NCBI RefSeq assembly: GCF_001428505.1
Contig: NZ_LMHU01000011.1
Location: 19,742-83,741 of the forward strand
From: Terrabacter sp. Root181
Lineage (GTDB): Bacteria > Actinomycetota > Actinomycetes > Actinomycetales > Dermatophilaceae
Reading direction: 5' to 3'
Length of the DNA stretch: 64,000 nucleotides
A program made the translations under genes and the position numbers. Below, piece after piece: positions 25,015-32,486 of the stretch. A model generated the notes under the pieces. That model searched no databases, was not told where the DNA came from, and saw only the letters and a program-made list of their open reading frames with translations. The number at the start of each line of letters is the position of its first letter. Position 1 is the first letter of the stretch.

Positions 25015-25320
25015 GGCCGCGGTCGAACCCTAAGGTCATGCCCAGCTGTTCACCCAACGCGTTCCGGAAAGGACGCCCATGCGTCCAAGCGAGCCCCTCG
25101 GAAACCTTGGAACGGCGACTCATCCGTGGCGTCTCGTATCGCACACCTGCTGCCCTCGATCTCGCAGCGGTAGGGCAAGAGCCACGGATTCGCCGCCGGC
25201 TCGGGTAGGCAGGACGCAGAGTGTCCAATCTCACTCCCCGCCGAGGAATGTGCCCCGACCTCCGTCGAAGTGCCTGTGAACGGGCCCAACGCGTGCATTG
25301 CTCGGCCCGGTCATCTCCAC
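25015..25320. other. Gap left of the IS481-type element; nothing recognised
   Basis: No gene or gene fragment that I can name. It lies between the PKD fragment and the left target duplication of the IS element. Confidence 0.4.
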
Positions 25321-25324
25321 CTAG

Positions 25325-25352
25325 GTGTACTCAGCCAGGACGTTGGTGACAG
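25325..25352 (+). repeat. Left terminal inverted repeat of the IS481-type element
   Basis: It begins GTGTACTCAGCCAGGACGTT and ends GGTGACAG. The reverse complement of the right end matches at 24 of 28 positions; all four mismatches fall within positions 6-11. Confidence 0.8.
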
Positions 25353-25426
25353 TCAGGCGTTGACGACGAGGAGAACCTCCGGGTGGGGTGGGGAGTGTCT
25401 ACGTCCCGCACCGCCCGGAGGTTCTC

Positions 25427-26406
25427 GTGTCCCACGCTAACGCCCGTCTGAATGTCCATGGCCGCCGACTGCTGGTCGACCGGGTCCGACGGCAGGGCTG
25501 GGCCGTGGCCCACGCCGCGAAGGCGATGGGCATCTCCAGACAGTGCGCCCACCGGTGGGTGGCCCGGTTCGATGCAGAGGGCGAGGCCGGGCTGGCCGAC
25601 CGGTCCTCACGACCGCACGCCAGCCCAACCCGCACTCCAGCCGCGGTGGAGGCCGCCGTGGTCGCGGCCCGGTGCGAACACCGGCGCGGACAGGACTGGC
25701 TCGGACCCGAGCTCGGGCTCGCGCCCCGGACCGCGGGCCGGGTCCTGCGCCTCCACCACGTGCCATACCTGCGCCACTGCGACCCGCTCACCGGCGCGGT
25801 GATCCGATCGAGTCGCAGCACTGCGGTCCGCTACGAACGCGAGCGTCCCGGCGAGCTGGTCCACGTCGACGTCAAGAAGATCGGACGGATCCCGGACGGC
25901 GGCGGGTGGAAGGCCCACGGCCGCGCCGCCACCAACGCCGCGAAACGCAAACGCCCCCGGATCGGCTACGACTACGTCCACTCGATGGTCGATGACCACT
26001 GCCGCCTGGCCTACAGCGAGATCCACCCGGACGAGACCGCCATAACCTGCGCCGCGTTCCTGACCCGGGCCATCGCCTACTTCGCCGAGCACGGCATCCC
26101 CCGCATCGAGCGGGTCATGACCGACAACGCTTTCGCCTACCGCCACGAAGCCGCGCTTTCCGTGAGGTCGTGGCCGCGGCCGGCGCGCGGCAGAAGTTCA
26201 TCAAGCCGCACTGCCCGTGGCAGAACGGGAAGGTCGAACGGTTCAACCGGACCCTGGCCAGCGAGTGGGCCTGCCGGCAGGTGTTCACCAGCAACGCCGA
26301 ACGAGCCGCCGCACTTGCACCCTGGCTCGAGCACTACAACACTCGACGGCGCCACACCGCACTCGAGGGCCTCCCACCAACGAGCCGACTGTCACCAACG
26401 TCCTGA
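25427..26406 (+). pseudogene. IS481-family transposase, inactivated by a frameshift
   Basis: The GTG start at 25427 has GGAGG upstream. The N-terminal HTH (VRRQGWAVAHAAKAMGISRQ) and the integrase core with ELVHVDVKKIG (first Asp) and RVMTDNAFAYRH (second Asp) are in one frame. Near 26150 two extra bases (GA after CGCCAC) shift the frame; the rest (REVVAAAGARQKFIKPHCPW, then QNGKVERFNRTLASEW with the catalytic Glu) continues in another frame to 26406. Removing the two bases restores a full protein of about 325 residues. The catalytic triad residues themselves are intact. Confidence 0.85.
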
Positions 26407-26416
26407 CCGGATACAC
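26389..26416 (-). repeat. Right terminal inverted repeat of the IS481-type element
   Basis: Read on the minus strand it begins GTGTATCCGGTCAGGACGTT and ends GGTGACAG, mirroring the left end. It overlaps the last codons of the transposase frame. Confidence 0.8.
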
Positions 26417-26420
26417 CTAG

Positions 26421-27331
26421 GACGGCCGCTCGACCGCGACGAGCCTTCGACCCACCAAGTCATCCACGAGTCCATCTTCGTGGGACAGACTCCGGCCGCG
26501 CCGGCCGAAACGCAGTCTCATGCCGCCGACAGGAACCTCGGTTGGGTGGGCGGTATCACACCTGGTCTCAAGGGTCTCGGCTGGCTGTGCCGTTGCGCGC
26601 CGAGAGCCCAAGCTCGGGCTGGAGATTCAAGAGAGCGTAAAGAAGTGCGCAAACTGCCCGTCGACTCGTCGACGAACCCCCATGCTCTAGGGGTCGAGCA
26701 TTTTCCGTAATCCTTGGATGCTGAACCTGACACGACTCGGACACGCGTTTTCGGCTGGATCGGAATCGCCTTTGAGTGCGCCTACCGCTAAAGAGACCTG
26801 AGAGCCGCGCTCAGAAGGATGATTAGTCGCGACCCTCTCCGCTCGACGATCAAATCGGTCAAAAGGGACTCAAGATGGTCTATTCGACATTGTCTACAGA
26901 ACAATACATGCATGGACAAATCGCTTCCGATTCGCGTAAGTCATTCAGGTGCGCTCCCCTTCCGTCGCTGACGCCACTCGCCGAAAGATGTCCTGACGAT
27001 GTCCACGACGTCATCCACGGACCTGCAGACCTGCGTCGTCGGCATGCTCGGGCGATCGCGCGTCACGCGTGCGCGGATTCCGTCGTCGTCGGACCACGCA
27101 CTGATTACAATCACGAGGGAATCGCTGTCGACCCCCCGCGGTCCATCGACAGTTCCATGGCTCATCGCAGCACGATATGCGCCTACCGTCACTGCTTCGT
27201 GGTCACCGCAAGGCGCTGGCGTGGGGCTGTGCACGGGTCGCCGGATGGGAACGTGCAGCGGCCCAGCCGAACACGAGACTTGCCCTACCGGCAAGAATGG
27301 CCTGCACCCTGACAAGCCCGCGGGAGAACTG
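26421..27331. other. 910-bp gap before the first SARP gene
   Basis: No gene is recognised. The part 26740-27000 is visibly less GC-rich than the surroundings and holds an inverted repeat ATTGT-N7-ACAAT at 26889-26905. A hairpin CGTCGA-CTCG-TCGACG lies at 26659-26674, followed by the terminator-like hairpin listed separately. The gap probably contains the promoter of the SARP gene. Confidence 0.4.
26682..26704 (+). terminator. Weak intrinsic-terminator-like hairpin
   Basis: The stem ATGCTC pairs with GAGCAT (26696-26701) around an 8-nt loop and is followed by TTT. The stem is short, so termination is uncertain. Confidence 0.35.
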
Positions 27332-28078
27332 ATGTCCCCGAAAGGCAAGAGGGCGGCCGCCAGCCTGAGGTTGCTGCGCGGTTTCGAAATGCGCCTAGAA
27401 GGAGAGCTAGTGGTGCTACCGGCGCATGCCGAACGCCTGGTCGCGTTGCTGGCCATTCGCGTCCGGCCACAGCATCGGCGCAATCTTGCCGCGACCCTCT
27501 GGACGTACAGCACTGAGAGCCGAGCTGCCGCCAGTCTACGTACGACCTTGTGGCGGACACGGCAGACCTTGGGGGACTGCGTTGAAGTGCATGGGGCAAT
27601 GCTCGCGCTAGCGCCTCATGTGAGTGTCGACCTAAATGATCTGGTGACTCAGTGCCGGCAGTTGCTGGATGATGATACGGGCATGTCGGCGGAGGACGTC
27701 GATCCGGTCGATCTGGATGGTGAGCTTCTGCCTGACTGGGACGAAGATTGGATCCTGCTCGAGCGCGAGAGAACGCACCAGCTTCGCATTCACGCGCTGG
27801 AGGCGATGTGCCACGAGCTAAGTCTCGCCGGCCGGCCGGGTCCGGCCATAGACGCCGGACTCGCGGCCGTGGCCGCAGAGCCGTTACGGGAGACCGCCCA
27901 GCGCACCCTCATCGCCGCCTACTTACGCGAAGGCAACGTGTGTGAGGCCCGACGCCAGTACCACGCCTACATCGAGCTGCTGGGCGACGCCCTGGGAATC
28001 GAACCCTCCGAGCCCTTGCGGGCCCTCCTCGAGTCCGCCGGCGCGAGACAGGACGGACGGACGAATCCTGCCCGATGA
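27332..28078 (+). CDS. SARP-type regulator with BTAD domain (first)
   Basis: The protein has 248 residues, start ATG at 27332 with GGAGA upstream. The N-terminal 95 residues form an OmpR-like winged helix (LRLLRGFEMRLEGELVVLPA, RRNLAATLWTYSTESRAAAS, then LRTTLWRTRQTLGD). The rest is the helical BTAD domain (LPDWDEDWILLERERTHQLR, LRETAQRTLIAAYLREGNVC, EARRQYHAYIELL). SARPs are actinobacterial activators that bind direct heptamer repeats and recruit RNA polymerase. It lies upstream of the eCIS operon, tail to tail with the Cys-rich gene. It resembles the second SARP gene at 30125 in layout and probably arose by duplication. Confidence 0.85.
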   Translation: MSPKGKRAAASLRLLRGFEMRLEGELVVLPAHAERLVALLAIRVRPQHRRNLAATLWTYSTESRAAASLRTTLWRTRQTLGDCVEVHGAMLALAPHVSVDLNDLVTQCRQLLDDDTGMSAEDVDPVDLDGELLPDWDEDWILLERERTHQLRIHALEAMCHELSLAGRPGPAIDAGLAAVAAEPLRETAQRTLIAAYLREGNVCEARRQYHAYIELLGDALGIEPSEPLRALLESAGARQDGRTNPAR

Positions 28079-28162
28079 CCGAACGGCCCCCGGGCAGGAT
28101 CAAATGCCTCGTGCCCACGCACTGATCGGGCACTGGGTCCTCCTACGTCTCCACTGACGGGT

Positions 28163-29656
28163 TCACCGGGACGTGCTGCGTCGGGACACTCCGGACGAAC
28201 TACCCCGGCGCGGGGGACCGTCGTAGCGTTCGGACCCGCGGTCGCTGCCCTCGCGACGCGACGAGCGCTCGTCACGGTCATCCTCCGGGCGGCGCCTGGC
28301 TGGCCGGCGCTCGTATCGGTCGTCGTCCTGCTCGTCCTCCAGCTCCTCGTCGTCCTCGTCGTCCTCGTCGTCCTCGTCGTCCTCGTCGTCCTCGTCGTCC
28401 TCGTCGTCCTCGTCGTCCTCGTCGTCGTCGCGCGGCTCGTCTTCATAGCGCCGAGCCCGACCGTCTTCCGTACGGCCCCCGCCATGGTGCCGATGGTCGC
28501 CATCCCGGCAGTCCTGGCAGTCACACCCGCAGACGTCGTCGACATCCGGGTCCGTGCCGGGAACTTGGCGCACATAGCCCTGGATGATCTCGTCCACCGC
28601 GTTGTCTCGAATTCGACGACAACAGGCGTTCCGCTCCTCCCACCGAGCTTCGCGAACTCGCAGTTCGCCGTCCAGCGTGGCGATCGCCCGATGCCCGGCC
28701 ATGGAGACCTTCATGGCCCGGCAGAGACATGAGACGTATGTTGCGACGTCCCCGAAACCCGCCCACACGTCGTCAAGGTGCCACTCGGCGACGAGCGCCC
28801 GCGCGTAGAGCCGGATGTAGTCGACCGGACCGGGGTCCGCCGTCTCGACGACCGGCATGGCCATCGCAGTCGAGCCCGTGCCGGACGGTGACTCTGCGGC
28901 GCCGGCCGCCGACTCCTCCGTGTCACTCGCGACCGCTGGCTTGGTGGGCGGCGCCGGCGCTGGAGTGGGCACCTTGCTCGGGAGGACCACCGCGAGGATC
29001 GCGTAGATCTCCTCGCGAGCGGCGGCGACCCTGGCCTGGAGCAGATCGGGCTCGAGGGCGAGCCTGGCGAAGCAATCGTCAGCCACAGACGTCAGATAGC
29101 CGAATCGCGCCACCTGCGCCTCGAGATCGTCGACCCCGCAATCATGCAGCTCGACGTCGAACGTCGACTCCACACAGCAGCATTGAACGCGGCAGCGCCG
29201 AAGTCGTCTGTGAACCCTCTGCCACGACCGCTGGAGACGCTCGATCGTGTCGCGATCGTCGACGTGGCATCGGATCTCATGCTTGGCGTCGTTGAGCTGG
29301 TCCCTGAGGTCCTCGACGACGGGAATGACCTTGTAGCGAGCTTGCCCGTAGGCGAGTCGGGCCGACTCGTACGACTGCGGAGCCGGAGCATCTTTGTGCT
29401 CGTCGGCGTACTTGGCTCTGGCCTTGTCGCCTTCCGACTGGCAGTGCATCTCGACCGACTCGGTGTCGCAGGCATTGCATCCGCATCGCGTGAAGGCGCG
29501 ATCGTCCTTCGGACTGCGCGGCAGGCAGTCGGTGCACGGCGCTTCCTCAGCGTCATTCGCGACGGAGGGGTCCGGCTGGGAAGGCGGCACTGCCGCAGCT
29601 GCGCCTCCATTCGCCTGGCCGTTCGCGGAGCTCTCAGTTTCCGGTTGTGTTGACAT
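28163..29656 (-). CDS. Cysteine-rich protein with acidic repeat tail, eCIS-linked
   Basis: The protein has 497 residues and no recognised family. Residues 40-75 hold CTDCLPRS and RCGCNACDTE, which may bind metal. Residues 75-240 are largely helical and charged, with a Cys cluster CRVQCCCVES. A Pro/Ala linker follows (about 230-270), then a second helical region (to about 365), another cysteine cluster VCGCDCQDCRDGDHRHH, a pure acidic run built from DDE triplets (about 412-440), and an Arg/Ser-rich end. The ATG has GGAGG 5 nt upstream. It is transcribed divergently from the second SARP gene, so it is likely part of the eCIS locus. Confidence 0.65.
   Translation of the reverse strand: MSTQPETESSANGQANGGAAAAVPPSQPDPSVANDAEEAPCTDCLPRSPKDDRAFTRCGCNACDTESVEMHCQSEGDKARAKYADEHKDAPAPQSYESARLAYGQARYKVIPVVEDLRDQLNDAKHEIRCHVDDRDTIERLQRSWQRVHRRLRRCRVQCCCVESTFDVELHDCGVDDLEAQVARFGYLTSVADDCFARLALEPDLLQARVAAAREEIYAILAVVLPSKVPTPAPAPPTKPAVASDTEESAAGAAESPSGTGSTAMAMPVVETADPGPVDYIRLYARALVAEWHLDDVWAGFGDVATYVSCLCRAMKVSMAGHRAIATLDGELRVREARWEERNACCRRIRDNAVDEIIQGYVRQVPGTDPDVDDVCGCDCQDCRDGDHRHHGGGRTEDGRARRYEDEPRDDDEDDEDDEDDEDDEDDEDDEDDEDDEELEDEQDDDRYERRPARRRPEDDRDERSSRREGSDRGSERYDGPPRRGSSSGVSRRSTSR
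28345..28425 (+). repeat. Nine perfect tandem copies of a 9-bp unit (CCTCGTCGT)
   Basis: Units follow without interruption for 81 bp and encode the acidic DDE run of the minus-strand protein. Perfect copies in frame suggest recent expansion by slippage; copy number may vary between strains without breaking the frame. Confidence 0.9.
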
Positions 29657-30124
29657 GGGCCCTCCTCAAGAGCGAACGCCAGAATTGTTTCCGTGCACCG
29701 TCACCGCAGCGTTGCGCCCACGAGCCCATGTGGAAGGCGCCCCGGACGGAGATCGCGGCTGTCACGCGCCGGTGACGGGCGGCCCGTCATGGTGGCTGCA
29801 TGGGGCCGAGCCTCGAACCACGCGGGGTGTGCATCGTGCGTGTCACCAAGGACTCAACTGGCATGATCCTCACGATCGTCAGCCGGCTTGACGTCAGCCG
29901 GACGAGTCTGCCCGTCTAGCAGACGTGCTCAGGCGTCGATGAGAGCCTGGCCGTGGTCCGGTGCTTCCTCGACGACTTCGATCGCGGGAACCGCGCCGGC
30001 TGACAGGGCGGACGGGCCGAGCGCCGTAGCGGTTTCCACGAGTGCGGTGACGCCACCGTGACGGCCCGATGACGCCGTGGCGGCACGCTGTGGGCCTGAG
30101 TTCCGTAAGGCAGGGGGACCCACT
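29657..30124. promoter_or_regulatory. Divergent regulatory region between the Cys-rich gene and the second SARP gene
   Basis: This 468-bp stretch has no gene and must drive both directions. The heptamer GGTGACG occurs at 29771-29777 and 30046-30052 on the plus strand and at 29699-29705 on the minus strand. The copy at 29771 has an imperfect partner TGTCACG 11 bp upstream, and the minus-strand copy an imperfect partner CGCAACG 11 bp away, about 45-60 nt before the Cys-rich start. These look like SARP-type sites. Confidence 0.5.
30046..30074 (+). promoter_or_regulatory. Triple heptamer direct repeat, 11-bp period (predicted SARP operator)
   Basis: GGTGACG (30046-30052), CGTGACG (30057-30063) and GATGACG (30068-30074) are spaced by exactly 11 bp, with 4-bp spacers. 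SARP regulators such as ActII-ORF4 and DnrI bind heptamers of this spacing, usually overlapping or near the -35 region. The array ends 50 nt before the start of the second SARP gene. Confidence 0.65.
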
Positions 30125-30961
30125 ATGCGCGCGCAGCTGCAGCAACCGTGTCGAGGTTCGCTGATTCAGAGCAGGCTGTGTCTGCTCGGGGAGGTGCGCA
30201 TCGACGTCGGCGGCTGGACCCCGCGGATTCCCGAGAGCAGCAAGCCGCTTCTTGTGCTGCTCGCCCTGCACAGCCGACAGGTCGAGCGTCGTTGGGCGGC
30301 GGGCGTCCTGTGGCCCGACGGAAATGACGAGCGTGCTGCAGGAAACCTGCGCTCGGCAATCTGGCGGCTGCGCGGCGCGGGGCTGGACATCCTGGAGTCC
30401 ACCAAGGTCAGCGTCCGACTTGCCGACCACGTCAGCGTGGACGTCGACTCGGTCGACGAATGGGCCGGCAGCATCATGGCTGGCACGACGGGCGACAGCG
30501 ATCTACGAGTCCATCCCGAGTGCGTCGAGGCACTTGACCTTCTGCCTGGCTGGTATGAGAACGACTACGTCATCATGGCGCGAGAGCGCTTGAGGCACAG
30601 GGTCCTTCACGCCTTGGAGGCATTGAGCCGCGCGCTCTCGCAGCGTGGCCGACACGACGAAGCCGTAGACGCGGCTCTGCTTGCGGCTCGGCTGGAGCCC
30701 TTCCGGGACAGCGCGCAACGGGTTCTGATCGCCGCCCATCTCGCCGAAGGGAACTGGATCGAGGCGCAGCGCAGCTGCAGGCTCTACGTCGATCTACTCC
30801 AGTCAGAGCTCGGGATCGACGCGCCAACCGATCTTCGCGACTTCATGTGCCGGCCATGGGACTTTGCCGCGGGACCGGGCGGCGGCGCGCCGCAGCAACG
30901 GTCCGATTCCGGCGCCACCGCGGTGCGCAACGGGCACCGTGACGCTCGGGTGACGACCTGA
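30125..30961 (+). CDS. SARP-type regulator with BTAD domain (second)
   Basis: The protein has 278 residues. The N-terminal winged helix includes LCLLGEVRIDVGGWTPRIPE, ERRWAAGVLWPDGNDERAAG and NLRSAIWRLRGAGLD. The BTAD domain follows (LLPGWYENDYVIMARERLRH, RDSAQRVLIAAHLAEGNWIE, AQRSCRLYVDLLQSELGI), then a disordered tail. It sits 7 nt before the first structural gene of the eCIS operon and 50 nt after a triple heptamer array, so it is well placed to activate itself and the operon. The last codons carry a second heptamer pair. Confidence 0.87.
   Translation: MRAQLQQPCRGSLIQSRLCLLGEVRIDVGGWTPRIPESSKPLLVLLALHSRQVERRWAAGVLWPDGNDERAAGNLRSAIWRLRGAGLDILESTKVSVRLADHVSVDVDSVDEWAGSIMAGTTGDSDLRVHPECVEALDLLPGWYENDYVIMARERLRHRVLHALEALSRALSQRGRHDEAVDAALLAARLEPFRDSAQRVLIAAHLAEGNWIEAQRSCRLYVDLLQSELGIDAPTDLRDFMCRPWDFAAGPGGGAPQQRSDSGATAVRNGHRDARVTT
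30938..30955 (+). promoter_or_regulatory. Heptamer pair, 11-bp period, before the eCIS structural genes
   Basis: CGTGACG (30938-30944) and GGTGACG (30949-30955), with a 4-bp spacer, repeat the motif of the upstream triple array. The pair lies inside the last codons of the second SARP gene and ends 13 nt before the first structural start codon. A promoter so close would give a very short or no leader, so the pair might instead control transcription entering the operon. Confidence 0.5.
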
Positions 30962-30968
30962 CAGGAGT

Positions 30969-31580
30969 ATGACGGCTGTGGCGAACTTCCGAAGCATCGC
31001 GGCAGTGGGCAAGAGTTTGGCGACTATGCTCAACTCACGCTTTGCACTGGTCCCGCCCGTGCCGAACGCCACGGCGAAGCTGATCCAGACCGACGATCTG
31101 GACAACGCCAAGGCCATGCTGCCGCTTCCCGTCGTCTCGATCCTGTTGTACCGGGTGGACTTCAACAAGGCGATGAGAGCCTCGTGGTCGGGAGTCGGTG
31201 CCCTGGATGGCCGGGCGCACCTTCCCGTCGACCTGCACTACCTCATGACTGCATGGGCGGACAACGCCGAGTCGGAGCACCTCCTGCTCGGGCGCACGAT
31301 GCAGATCATCGAGGAGGTCGGCGCCCTCAGCGGCCCGTTGCTGTGGCCGGACGCCGAGTGGCTGTCGGGCGAAGCCGTCCAGCTGTACCTCGAGGATGTC
31401 GCGACCGATGACCTAATGCGCACGTTCGAAAGCCTCACGTGCGACTTCCGTCTCAGCATCCCGTACTTGGCACGCATCGTCGTGGTGTCGACCGACGAAG
31501 GCAATGCGGTGCCGGACGTCCTCACGCACATCCAGGGACTGCGACCGCACCTCGCACCAGCCGGGGCAGCAGGGCCATGA
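30969..31580 (+). CDS. eCIS tail-terminator protein (DUF4255, Pvc16-like)
   Basis: The protein has 203 residues. The N-terminal part FRSIAAVGKSLATMLNSRFA, and the later segment VVSILLYRVDFNKAMR then LPVDLHYLMTAWADNAESEH, are the DUF4255 (Pvc16/Afp16) layout, including LDLHYLLTAYA-like wording. In eCIS particles this protein caps the distal end of the sheath and tube. AGGAG precedes the ATG. It is the first structural gene and its stop overlaps the next start (ATGA). Confidence 0.88.
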   Translation: MTAVANFRSIAAVGKSLATMLNSRFALVPPVPNATAKLIQTDDLDNAKAMLPLPVVSILLYRVDFNKAMRASWSGVGALDGRAHLPVDLHYLMTAWADNAESEHLLLGRTMQIIEEVGALSGPLLWPDAEWLSGEAVQLYLEDVATDDLMRTFESLTCDFRLSIPYLARIVVVSTDEGNAVPDVLTHIQGLRPHLAPAGAAGP

Positions 31581-32461
31581 ACGAGGTGCTGCCAGATGTG
31601 TGGCTCGAGCGGATCGTCCGGCTCCAGGTCGGCGTGCTCCCCGTGGACGCTGTCGGCGGCGCCCGCCGTCTCACGTCCGTGGAGGTGTTCAGCGAGAACG
31701 TCCCCCGGCCACACGGCATACCGCCTGGGCGTGGACTCGCACCGGTCGCCTCGATCGGCCTGCCCCGGCTGCGCCGGACCCCATCGGGCCGGTATGCCGT
31801 GGTGTTCGGCACGCCCGCGGCGCGCGTCGGCATGGGCGTGCTCCGCGTGACCGTGCGGATCGTCGATCGTTTCGGCATGTTCGTGCCGCGGCGACTGTCC
31901 ATACCCGTGCACGACCTGGCCCGAATACTCGAGAATGAGGCGGTGGTCGAGGCCGACCCCACGCGGAGCCGGTTGGTCCGCTCCTGCCAGCCTTGGCTCT
32001 ACCCGTCGTCGCGCTGCGCCTTGCCTGCCGGTGGGACGGTCGTGCGTGGACGAGTGGTGTCGGGAGCCTCCCGTGCTGCCGTTCCGTGGCCGCGTGTGTC
32101 GGCCAGCCTCGTAGGACAGCCGACACCCAGGTGGCACGGCCACGGCGACCAGAACGGCGAGTTCGTCATCGTCGTCGGAGCCGTCCCTCCCGCCGTCGTG
32201 AAGGAGCTGAGCGATCGGCTCGAGCTGCGCGTGACCGTGCGCGGCCGCCCGATGCCGGCCCCCACAGACCCGGTCGACTCACCAGCCGAGTCTCGCGACG
32301 ACCCGCTCTGGCTCCTGCCGGTCGAGCGGGTGCCGTCTCAACCCGTCACCGACGACGTCCTGACCGGCGTGCGGACTCCACCCGGATACAGCCGATCGGC
32401 CGCAGCGCGGATCACGTGCCGCAGGGGCCATTTCACCGCCATGCACCAGATCGTCCTGTGA
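31577..32461 (+). CDS. eCIS-associated protein of unknown function, possible beta-sandwich domains
   Basis: The protein has 294 residues. It has several short beta-rich stretches (RLQVGVLPVDAVGGARRLTS, RYAVVFGTPAARVGMGVLRV, then GTVVRGRVVSGAS and HGHGDQNGEFVIVVGAVPP), suggesting two or three Ig-like or carboxypeptidase-regulatory-like modules; the pair HGHGDQNGEFV is typical of the latter. It is fixed between the terminator and sheath genes and coupled to the former by ATGA. A role in capping or decoration of the particle is possible. Confidence 0.62.
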   Translation: MNEVLPDVWLERIVRLQVGVLPVDAVGGARRLTSVEVFSENVPRPHGIPPGRGLAPVASIGLPRLRRTPSGRYAVVFGTPAARVGMGVLRVTVRIVDRFGMFVPRRLSIPVHDLARILENEAVVEADPTRSRLVRSCQPWLYPSSRCALPAGGTVVRGRVVSGASRAAVPWPRVSASLVGQPTPRWHGHGDQNGEFVIVVGAVPPAVVKELSDRLELRVTVRGRPMPAPTDPVDSPAESRDDPLWLLPVERVPSQPVTDDVLTGVRTPPGYSRSAAARITCRRGHFTAMHQIVL

Positions 32462-32486
32462 CGATCGCAACCCGAGAGGAGACCCC

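Larger units (their letters stand above)
25325..26416 (+). mobile_element. IS481-type insertion sequence with CTAG target duplication
   Basis: The element is 1,092 bp long. Its ends form imperfect terminal inverted repeats (25325-25352 and 26389-26416) and it is flanked on both sides by CTAG (25321-25324 and 26417-26420). IS481 elements are known to prefer CTAG targets, so this is the target duplication. It carries a single transposase gene that is now frameshifted. The intact ends mean it could still be moved by a transposase made elsewhere. Confidence 0.82.

Noticed and set aside
26518..26733. Small minus-strand frame and hairpins near 26660-26700 as a tRNA or attachment-site remnant
   Set aside because: GGGGGTTCG resembles a T-loop start, but no acceptor or anticodon arms can be formed around it.
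26875..27312. Plus-strand frame upstream of the first SARP gene
   Set aside because: It has no ribosome binding site, irregular composition, and lies in the lower-GC promoter gap; no family pattern is visible.
28345..28425. Tandem repeats as a possible CRISPR array
   Set aside because: The units are 9 bp without spacers and encode a DDE run in a real reading frame, so this is a coding microsatellite-like tract.
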